Below are positions 1 through 4,747 of a stretch of 5,118 bases of DNA, piece by piece. The first letter of the stretch is position 1; each line of letters begins with the position of its first letter. The translations under genes and the position numbers were made by a program. Under the pieces are notes generated by a model. The model did not search any database. It had not been told where the DNA came from and saw nothing but the letters and a program-made list of their open reading frames with translations. The stretch is from Pseudonocardia sp. (GTDB lineage: Bacteria; Actinomycetota; Actinomycetes; Mycobacteriales; Pseudonocardiaceae): contig JAKDLE010000278.1 in the NCBI GenBank assembly GCA_030453005.1, positions 1-5,118 on the forward strand, read 5' to 3'.

Positions 1-138
1 GGGGGTTGCGACGGGGGGCCGCCCCGCCGCGGCGTGCGCGGGGGGGGGGCGACACGGCGGGGGAGGTGCGCCACGTCGGGTGACACCACGTCGGGGGTCG
101 GATCGACAGGCGCGGTGGGCCCGCGGACGTCGGTTCGT
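1..138. other. G-rich non-coding flank with a 10-bp direct repeat
   Basis: No gene is supported here. The stretch lies downstream of the methyltransferase stop codon and is dominated by G runs, including nine or more consecutive G around 41-49. The 10-mer CCACGTCGGG occurs twice, at 71-80 and 86-95, which is a 15-bp period. No hairpin followed by a T-run could be recognised on either strand, so how transcription of the methyltransferase ends is unclear. The left end of the window cuts whatever lies beyond. The G runs may be genuine or may reflect poor base calling. Confidence 0.5.
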
Positions 139-993
139 TCAGGCGCGTGCGGCCCACACGGTGCGTCTCGTGCGCACCGCGAGGTCGTCGCGACGCAGCA
201 GGCTGTGCGGGCCGTCGGGGTCGAGGAGCCGGTCGAGCGCGGCGAGGTCCCCGGCCGAGAGCGCGTCGGCCACGGCGTCGCGGATACGCCCCAGACCGGT
301 GAGTGCGTAGCGGCCGACGGACTCGGAGCGGGAGCGCTCGACGGTGGCCGTGATGGTGTGCTCCCCCTCCACGCTGAACCCGGCGGCGACGAGCATCGGG
401 CCGAAATCGGCGCCACGGTGGGGCAGTCGCCCGGCGGCCAGGCGATCGCCGACCTCGTGGCAGCGCCCCTCGAGTCCGGGGCGGTCCGCGGGAGCGTGGT
501 CGGGCAGGAACCGCGGGAAGCCGTCGGGCTCGACGACGACGAGCAGCCCGCCGGGGGTGAGCGCGTCGCGGACTCGGCGCAGGGTGCGATCCGGGTCGGC
601 CATGTGGTGGAGCGAGGCCGATGCCCACACCAGGTCAGGCCGGCCGAGGGAGGGCCATGCGGCGTCGAGGTCGGCGTGGACGGTGTCCACCCGCTCGGCC
701 ACTCCGGCCTCGCAGGCCTTCTGCCGCACCCGGCGCAGGTGGTCGACCGAGGAGTCGACGGCGGTCACCTGTGCTTCGGGGAAACGGGCCAGCAGGGCGA
801 AGGTGCCGACACCGGTTCCGCAGCCCAGGTCCACGATCCGACGCGGACCTTCCTCGACCGGGAGCCACGACACGATGGACGCGGTGTGCTCGGCGAGCAC
901 CTCGGCGTCCAGGTCGAGGATCTCCGCGATCCCTGTCTGGTGGTCCTCTGCGTGGCCGTGGCCGTGGCCGTGGCTGGGCGTCGTCTGGGTCAT
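139..993 (-). CDS. Class I SAM-dependent methyltransferase with N-terminal His-Gly repeat
   Basis: This 284-residue protein is a predicted soluble Rossmann-fold methyltransferase that transfers a methyl group from S-adenosylmethionine; its substrate is unknown. Motif I (VDLGCGTGVG) lies at residues 54-63. The acidic residue after strand beta-2 is D80 (TAVDSS). A DLVWASASLHH strand-4 segment lies at 120-130 and LTPGGLLVVVEP at 145-156. The C-terminal third (about 160-284) is an alpha/beta extension typical of small-molecule methyltransferases. Residues 7-14 read SHGHGHGH, with H18 close by, so a metal-binding or purely flexible head is possible. I chose the ATG at 993 because MTQT is a typical start for this family and a TACGGT hexamer ends exactly six bases before it. 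An in-frame ATG at 1080 would add 29 residues that look like translated promoter DNA. The gene is co-oriented with the upstream XRE-cupin regulator across a 111-bp gap. I recall similar pairs in Streptomyces but cannot verify this here. Confidence 0.9.
   Translation of the reverse strand: MTQTTPSHGHGHGHAEDHQTGIAEILDLDAEVLAEHTASIVSWLPVEEGPRRIVDLGCGTGVGTFALLARFPEAQVTAVDSSVDHLRRVRQKACEAGVAERVDTVHADLDAAWPSLGRPDLVWASASLHHMADPDRTLRRVRDALTPGGLLVVVEPDGFPRFLPDHAPADRPGLEGRCHEVGDRLAAGRLPHRGADFGPMLVAAGFSVEGEHTITATVERSRSESVGRYALTGLGRIRDAVADALSAGDLAALDRLLDPDGPHSLLRRDDLAVRTRRTVWAARA
952..975. repeat. Hexanucleotide tandem repeat (GTGGCC)x4 in the methyltransferase gene
   Basis: The plus strand shows three perfect GTGGCC units and a fourth reading GTGGCT. 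On the coding (minus) strand this gives the alternating Gly-His stretch at residues 8-14 of the methyltransferase. A six-base unit keeps the frame if copies are gained or lost, so slippage would change the number of His-Gly pairs without breaking the gene. Confidence 0.85.
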
Positions 994-1005
994 GGCCTCA
1001 CCGTA
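994..1005 (-). promoter_or_regulatory. Candidate leaderless promoter -10 of the methyltransferase gene
   Basis: Read on the minus strand, TACGGT (1005-1000) fits the actinobacterial -10 pattern TAnnnT. It is followed by the six bases GAGGCC and then the ATG at 993, so transcription would start at or near the A of the ATG. A TTGGCC hexamer at 1029-1024 lies 18 bp upstream and could serve as a weak -35. The alternative is a leadered transcript using GGTGAGG as Shine-Dalgarno, but that ends only two bases before the ATG, which is too close to work well. Confidence 0.45.
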
Positions 1006-1021
1006 AGCACGCCATGCGTAA

Positions 1022-1080
1022 GAGGCCAAGTAGCTTGCGTGATAGGCAAAATCGGGGCTTCCTGGGTGCCGGGCAGGCAA
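1022..1080. promoter_or_regulatory. Inverted-repeat cluster, candidate operator upstream of the methyltransferase
   Basis: Around 1001-1056 the sequence is about 45% A+T, much richer than the surrounding genes. It holds CAAG-TAG-CTTG (1027-1037) and TTGC-N7-GCAA (1035-1049). These overlap each other, and the first overlaps the candidate -35 of the methyltransferase promoter. On the minus strand TTGCCT begins twice, at 1080 and 1049, 31 bp or about three helical turns apart, with partial similarity after it. CTTACG occurs at 1022-1017 and again at 1007-1002. XRE regulators usually bind short dyads of this kind, so the adjacent XRE-cupin protein is the natural candidate binder. No binding motif for it is known to me. 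Confidence 0.35.
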
Positions 1081-1104
1081 GCGAGAGCCGACGTCGCGTG
1101 CCGG

Positions 1105-1692
1105 TCACGGTGGCTGCGGCCCGGGCGTCTCCAGGTCGTCCCGGTGCCCCCGGCGGGCTTCGCGGTCGAAGATGCCCAGGATCTCGCACGGCCCGCCCTC
1201 GGCGCCGATGGCGTGCGGCAGCATGGTGGGGAACTCGGCGGACTGGTTGGTCTCCACGCGGATACGGCTGTCGCCCAGCAGCAGGACTGCGGCGCCGGAG
1301 AGGACGACGAGCCATTCGCGGCCCGGGTGGGCGCGCAGCCGCGTGAGGTCCGCCGGAGGGGGCTCCGTGATGCGCCTGCGGATGACGGTCATGCCGGGCT
1401 CGGCCTTGATGGACCAGCGCCTCACCCCGTGTGCCCCGTCGACCATCGGATTGGACACGACGTCGTCGGTGGCCGTCTCGACCAGCTGGTCCAGTGAGGT
1501 GTCCAGGGCCCGGGCCAGGGTGACGAGTTGATCCAGGGCCAGGCGGCGCTGGCCGTTCTCGATCCGGCTCAGGGAGGACTGGCTGAGGTTCGCCCGGGTG
1601 GCCAGGTCCTGGAGTGACCAGCCCTGCGCGACCCGCAAGGCTCGGATGCGGCTGCGCACCAGGCCGTCCAGGCCGCCTTCTTGTTGCGTCAT
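1105..1692 (-). CDS. XRE-family transcriptional regulator with C-terminal cupin sensor domain
   Basis: This 195-residue protein has two domains. An XRE/HTH_3 DNA-binding domain spans about residues 12-68, with LSQSSLSRIENGQRR (36-50) covering the recognition helix. A cupin_2-like beta-barrel spans about 95-176. In the cupin the first motif reads HPGREWLVVLSG (122-133), with H122 and E126 but only one histidine, and the second motif supplies H160 (PHAIG). The barrel may therefore bind a ligand with or without metal. The family usually controls adjacent genes in response to a small molecule. The start is the ATG at 1692, because TAGATT (1704-1699) lies exactly six bases upstream and no useful Shine-Dalgarno is seen. 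Its stop is 111 bp before the methyltransferase start on the same strand, and it diverges from the mannosyltransferase across 22 bp. The likely targets are itself and the methyltransferase. That target assignment is inferred. Confidence 0.93.
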   Translation of the reverse strand: MTQQEGGLDGLVRSRIRALRVAQGWSLQDLATRANLSQSSLSRIENGQRRLALDQLVTLARALDTSLDQLVETATDDVVSNPMVDGAHGVRRWSIKAEPGMTVIRRRITEPPPADLTRLRAHPGREWLVVLSGAAVLLLGDSRIRVETNQSAEFPTMLPHAIGAEGGPCEILGIFDREARRGHRDDLETPGPQPP

Positions 1693-1714
1693 GAGCAGAA
1701 TCTAGGGTCGTGGT
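1693..1714. promoter_or_regulatory. Overlapping divergent leaderless promoters (regulator / mannosyltransferase)
   Basis: The whole gap is 22 bp. On the minus strand TAGATT (1704-1699) is followed by six bases and then the regulator's ATG at 1692. On the plus strand TAGGGT (1703-1708) is followed by six bases and then the mannosyltransferase GTG at 1715. Both hexamers fit TAnnnT and they share the TA step at 1703-1704. For the plus-strand promoter, TTGTTG (1681-1686) lies 16 bp upstream as a possible -35, inside the regulator's first codons. I see no convincing -35 for the minus-strand promoter. Two polymerases could not occupy both sites at once, so the two genes would compete for initiation. 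Confidence 0.5.
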
Positions 1715-2872
1715 GTGGCACGCACGTTGTTGGTCACCAACGACCTCCCCCCGCGCACCGGTGGCATCCAGAGCTATCTGCACGCGCTCGCCGTGCGGTT
1801 GCCGCCGGGGGAGCTGGCCGTCTACGCGCCTGCCTGGCCGGGCGACCGCGAGTTCGACCTCGACTTCCCGCACCCCGTGCACCGGCACCCGACCTCGCTG
1901 ATGCTGCCGGGGCCGGACGTGGCGCGGCGCGCGGCGGAGCTGGTCGGTCTCCACGGGGCGTACACGGTGTGGTTCGGGGCCGCCGCCCCGCTGGCGCTGC
2001 TCGGGCCGTGGCTGCGCCGCCGCGCCGGGGTGCGGCGGGTGGTGGCGAGCACCCACGGGCACGAGGTGGGCTGGTCGATGCTGCCCGGGGCACGCCAGGC
2101 GCTGCGCCGCATCGGGTCCGACGCCGACGCGATCACCACCATCTCGCTGCACACCCGGGCGCGGTTCGCCGCGGCGTTCGGACCGGACGCGGCGCTGGAG
2201 CACCTGCCGTCCGGGATCGACACGCAGCGGTTCCGCCCCGATCCCGACGCGCGCGCGGCGGTGCGGCGCCGACACGGTCTCGCTGACGGCCCGGTGGTGG
2301 GGTGCGTGTCCCGGCTGGTGCCGCGCAAGGGCCAGGACATGCTGGTCCGGGTGCTCCCCGCCGTCCGTGAACGGGTGCCCGGCGCCCGCCTCCTGCTCGT
2401 CGGCGACGGCCCCGACGCCTCCCGCCTGCGCAGGCTCGCGCAGGCGGACGGCGAGCACGTCACGTTCACCGGGGCGGTCCCCCCGGCGGAGCTGCCCGCG
2501 CACCACGCCGCCGCCGACGTGTTCGCGCTGCCGTGTCGCACGCGCGGCGGCGGACTGGACATCGAAGGCCTGGGCATCGTCGCGCTGGAGGCCGCCGCCT
2601 GTGGGCTCCCGGTCGTGGTGGGCCGCTCCGGCGGCGCGCCCGAGACCGTGCGCGACGGCGTCACCGGCCACGTCGTCGACGGCCGCGACCCGCGTGCGCT
2701 CACCGACGCGCTGGTGGGCCTGCTGGCCGACCCGGCCCGGGCCGCCGGGGTGGGCGCGGCGGGGCGGGCGGGGGTGGGGCGGGGGTGGGGGGGGTCGGCG
2801 CGGGTGCGGCGGCTGCGCGCACTGCTGTGCGGACTCCCCGTCGGTCAGGCGTGCGCGTCGGAGGTGGCGTAG
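1715..2872 (+). CDS. pimB: GT4 glycosyltransferase, PimB'-like phosphatidylinositol monomannoside mannosyltransferase
   Basis: This 385-residue GT-B protein belongs to glycosyltransferase family 4. PimB' enzymes add the second mannose from GDP-mannose to (acyl-)PIM1 on the cytoplasmic face of the membrane, feeding PIM, lipomannan and lipoarabinomannan synthesis. The N-terminal domain opens with VTNDLPPRTGGIQSY (7-21), containing the GG acceptor/phosphate loop, and has THGHE at 113-117. The C-terminal donor domain has SRLVPRKGQD (199-208), with R200 and K205 for the nucleotide phosphates, and an EX7E motif at E284 and E292. GTG at 1715 is the only sensible start, because TAG at 1703-1705 closes the frame just upstream. 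Residues 353-360 are unusually rich in glycine, coded by a G-rich patch where relatives tend to carry Trp, Glu and Arg. The last 14 or so residues run antisense to the end of the acyl-CoA ligase gene. A related GT4 mannosyltransferase with another acceptor is possible, but the fadD15 neighbour favours PimB'. Confidence 0.88.
   Translation: MARTLLVTNDLPPRTGGIQSYLHALAVRLPPGELAVYAPAWPGDREFDLDFPHPVHRHPTSLMLPGPDVARRAAELVGLHGAYTVWFGAAAPLALLGPWLRRRAGVRRVVASTHGHEVGWSMLPGARQALRRIGSDADAITTISLHTRARFAAAFGPDAALEHLPSGIDTQRFRPDPDARAAVRRRHGLADGPVVGCVSRLVPRKGQDMLVRVLPAVRERVPGARLLLVGDGPDASRLRRLAQADGEHVTFTGAVPPAELPAHHAAADVFALPCRTRGGGLDIEGLGIVALEAAACGLPVVVGRSGGAPETVRDGVTGHVVDGRDPRALTDALVGLLADPARAAGVGAAGRAGVGRGWGGSARVRRLRALLCGLPVGQACASEVA
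2761..2794 (+). other. G-run patch in the mannosyltransferase 3' end (possible G-quadruplex or miscalled bases)
   Basis: This stretch of 34 bases is all G except for two T and three C and contains six G runs of three to eight bases. It could fold as a G-quadruplex in the non-template strand or the mRNA. No A occurs from 2731 to 2820. The reading frame seems to pass through intact, because LRALL follows at the position expected for the family's C-terminal helix. The encoded residues are mostly glycine. Confidence 0.7.
2818..2831 (-). terminator. Weak hairpin just beyond the acyl-CoA ligase stop codon
   Basis: CGCAC and GTGCG pair around a TGCT loop to give a five-base-pair stem, starting about 14 bases past the ligase stop on the minus strand. 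No T-run follows on that strand, so it is at best a weak or factor-assisted terminator. It lies inside the mannosyltransferase reading frame. Confidence 0.2.
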
Positions 2873-4644
2873 ATCGCGGCGATGTCGTCGGCGTAGGTCG
2901 TGGCCACGACCTGCCGCTTGAGCTTGAGCGTGGGCGTCATCTCGCCGCCCGCCTCGCTGAAGTCGACGGGCAGGATCCGGAACTCGCGGATCTGCTCGGC
3001 CCGCGACACGGCCAGGTTCGCCTCGTCGACCGCCGCGGAGATCTCCGCCCGCAGCTCGGGGTCGTCCACCAGGTCCGCCGCCGAGTCGCCCGCTCCCTTG
3101 CCGTTGCGCTCCCGCCACGCGGGCAGCGCCTCGGGGTCGATCGTGACCAGGGCGCCGATGAACGGCCGCGCGTCGCCGACGACCAGGCACTGGCTCACCA
3201 GCGGGTGGGCGCGCAGCCGGTCCTCGAGCACCGCGGGCGCGACGTTCTTGCCGCCCGCCGTGACGATGATCTCCTTCTTGCGGCCCGTGATGGTGAGGAA
3301 GCCTGCGTCGTCGAGCTCGCCGATGTCGCCGCTGTGGAGCCAGTCGCCCTCGACGGCCTCCGCGGTGGCCGTCTCGTTCCGCCAGTACCGCTGGAACACG
3401 ATCGGGCCTTTCAGCAGGATCTCGCCGGCGTCGGCGATGCGGACCGCGTGCCCCGGCACCGGCCGGCCGACGCTCCCGATCCGCTGCGCGTCCAATGTGT
3501 TGACGGTGATGCCCGCGGAGGTCTCGGTGAGGCCGTAGCCCTCCAGCACGGGCAGCCCGACGCCGCGGAAGAAATGGCCCAGCCGGGGCCCGAGGGGCGC
3601 GCTGCCCGACACCGCGGCCACGACGTTGCCGCCGACGGCGGTGCGCAGCTTCCCGTAGACCAGCTTGTCGAACACCGCGTGCTTGATCTTCAGGGCGATC
3701 CCGGGCCCGCCGGTGTCCTGCGCCTTCGACCAGGCGATGGCGGTGTCCGCCGCGGCGTCGAAGATCTTCCCCTTGCCGTCGCTGTGGGCGCGCTGCCGCG
3801 CGCCGTTGTAGACCTTCTCGAACACCCGCGGCACGGCGAGCAGGAACGTCGGCTGGAAGGTGGCGAGGTCGGGCAGCAGCTGGGAGACGTCGGCGGTGTG
3901 GCCGACGATGGTGCGGGTGTAGACCGCGCCGCACTGGATGACCTTGCCGAAGACGTGCGCGAGCGGGAGGAACAGCAGCACCGAGCCGCCTGCGGTGAGC
4001 AGCTCGGGGAAGACGTCGGCGACCGTGCGGACCTCGGTGAGCAGGTTGCGGTGCGTGAGCTCGCAGCCCTTCGGGCGTCCCGTGGTGCCGGAGGTGTAGA
4101 TCAGCGTGGCGAGGTCGTCGGCGCGGACGGCGGTGCGGCGGGCCAGCAGGTCCTGCTCGTCGACGGCGGCGCCCTGCGTCGTCAGCTCCTCGACGGCGCC
4201 CGCGTCGATCTGCCAGACCTTCAGCCCGGCCCCGGCGATGCCGTCGAGCAGGGCCCGGTGCTTGTCGGACTCGACGACGATGCCGACCGCCCCGGAGTTC
4301 GACAGGATCCAGTCGATCTGCTCGGCCGAGGACGTCTCGTAGATCGGCACCGTGACGCCGCCGACCGCGAGGATCGCGTAGTCGATCAAGGACCACTCGT
4401 AGCGGGTGTGGCTGAGCAGCGCGACGCGGTCGCCCGCACCGACGCCCGCCGCGATCAGCCCGGCGGCGACCTGGGCGACCTGCTCACCGAACCGGGCGGC
4501 GGTCACGTCCGACCACGCCCCGTCGGCGCCGCGTCTGCGGTAGACCACCGCTGACGCGTGCTGGGCGGCGTTGTCGAACACCGCGTCGACGAGACTCTCC
4601 TCGTCGGCGACGGTGATGGTGGCGGGGACGCCGTACTCGCGCAC
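2845..4644 (-). CDS. fadD15: Long-chain fatty-acid--CoA ligase, FadD15-like
   Basis: This 599-residue cytosolic or membrane-associated ANL-superfamily enzyme activates long-chain fatty acids to acyl-AMP with ATP and then to acyl-CoA. The ATP/phosphate loop YTSGTTGRPKG is at 183-193. A GYGLTET core (A5) is at 369-375, GDWLHSGDIGELD (A7) at 433-445 with the ribose-binding aspartate, and GRKKEIIVTAGGKNVAP (A8 hinge) at 454-470. PTLKLKR near the C-terminus (571-577) supplies the adenylation lysine, probably K574. No key motif is missing. The length, as I recall it, matches the M. tuberculosis FadD15 of about 600 residues. The GTG at 4644 is chosen because GAGGAGGT sits seven bases upstream; the open frame extends further but that part does not resemble the family. 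The 3' end overlaps the convergent mannosyltransferase by 28 bp, and the start faces the SRPBCC gene. Another FadD paralogue with similar chain-length preference is the main alternative. Confidence 0.93.
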   Translation of the reverse strand: MREYGVPATITVADEESLVDAVFDNAAQHASAVVYRRRGADGAWSDVTAARFGEQVAQVAAGLIAAGVGAGDRVALLSHTRYEWSLIDYAILAVGGVTVPIYETSSAEQIDWILSNSGAVGIVVESDKHRALLDGIAGAGLKVWQIDAGAVEELTTQGAAVDEQDLLARRTAVRADDLATLIYTSGTTGRPKGCELTHRNLLTEVRTVADVFPELLTAGGSVLLFLPLAHVFGKVIQCGAVYTRTIVGHTADVSQLLPDLATFQPTFLLAVPRVFEKVYNGARQRAHSDGKGKIFDAAADTAIAWSKAQDTGGPGIALKIKHAVFDKLVYGKLRTAVGGNVVAAVSGSAPLGPRLGHFFRGVGLPVLEGYGLTETSAGITVNTLDAQRIGSVGRPVPGHAVRIADAGEILLKGPIVFQRYWRNETATAEAVEGDWLHSGDIGELDDAGFLTITGRKKEIIVTAGGKNVAPAVLEDRLRAHPLVSQCLVVGDARPFIGALVTIDPEALPAWRERNGKGAGDSAADLVDDPELRAEISAAVDEANLAVSRAEQIREFRILPVDFSEAGGEMTPTLKLKRQVVATTYADDIAAIYATSDAHA

Positions 4645-4651
4645 TGACCAG

Positions 4652-4659
4652 ACCTCCTC
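4652..4659 (-). promoter_or_regulatory. Strong Shine-Dalgarno of the acyl-CoA ligase gene
   Basis: GAGGAGGT on the minus strand is a near-perfect match to the anti-Shine-Dalgarno of 16S rRNA. Seven bases separate it from the GTG at 4644, which fixes that codon as the start rather than the longer open frame. It is the only strong ribosome binding site in the window, in contrast with the apparently leaderless starts of the three genes to the left. Confidence 0.85.
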
Positions 4660-4673
4660 GGCTGCTCGCCAGC

Positions 4674-4679
4674 AACCTA
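4674..4679 (-). promoter_or_regulatory. Candidate -10 hexamer of the acyl-CoA ligase gene
   Basis: TAGGTT on the minus strand (4679-4674), directly preceded by TG, fits TAnnnT. Initiation about seven bases downstream would leave a leader of roughly 20 bases carrying the Shine-Dalgarno. No good -35 is seen at 16-18 bp. That position is instead occupied by the palindrome at 4690-4701. Confidence 0.4.
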
Positions 4680-4689
4680 CAGGGCGCGC

Positions 4690-4701
4690 CCCCGATCGGG
4701 G
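4690..4701. promoter_or_regulatory. 12-bp perfect palindrome between divergent ligase and SRPBCC genes
   Basis: CCCCGATCGGGG is a perfect dyad 11 bp upstream of the ligase -10 candidate, over its expected spacer and -35. It partly overlaps a second palindrome, GGGCGCGCCC (4682-4691). It could be an operator acting on either divergent gene. In such G+C-rich DNA, short G/C palindromes also arise by chance. Confidence 0.3.
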
Positions 4702-4747
4702 AGGGGCGACCGATGCCGGTTTCGTTCGGTCCGGCAGGCTGGCCCGC

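Noticed and set aside
1067..1079. TGCC-GGGCA-GGCA hairpin as a terminator of the regulator gene
   Set aside because: The stem is only four base pairs and has no T-run. It is better explained as part of the operator-like cluster.
994..1080. Upstream ATG at 1080 adding 29 residues to the methyltransferase
   Set aside because: The extra residues come from the A+T-richer dyad region and do not resemble the family. The ATG at 993 has a fitting -10 at leaderless distance.
34..1497. Long plus-strand open frame of 487 codons
   Set aside because: It runs antisense to the methyltransferase and XRE regulator and spans the promoter gap between them. The translation is low-complexity Gly/Arg/Val and has no recognisable domain, as expected for a shadow frame in G+C-rich DNA.
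998..4396. Minus-strand open frame of 1132 codons
   Set aside because: It overlaps three well-supported genes in other frames, and its Arg/Pro/Ala-rich translation has no domain. It is open only because stop codons are rare at this base composition.
2533..4554. Plus-strand open frame of 673 codons opposite the acyl-CoA ligase
   Set aside because: It is antisense to a ligase gene with every ANL motif intact. Its product is Asp/Gly/Arg/Val-rich without a family signature.
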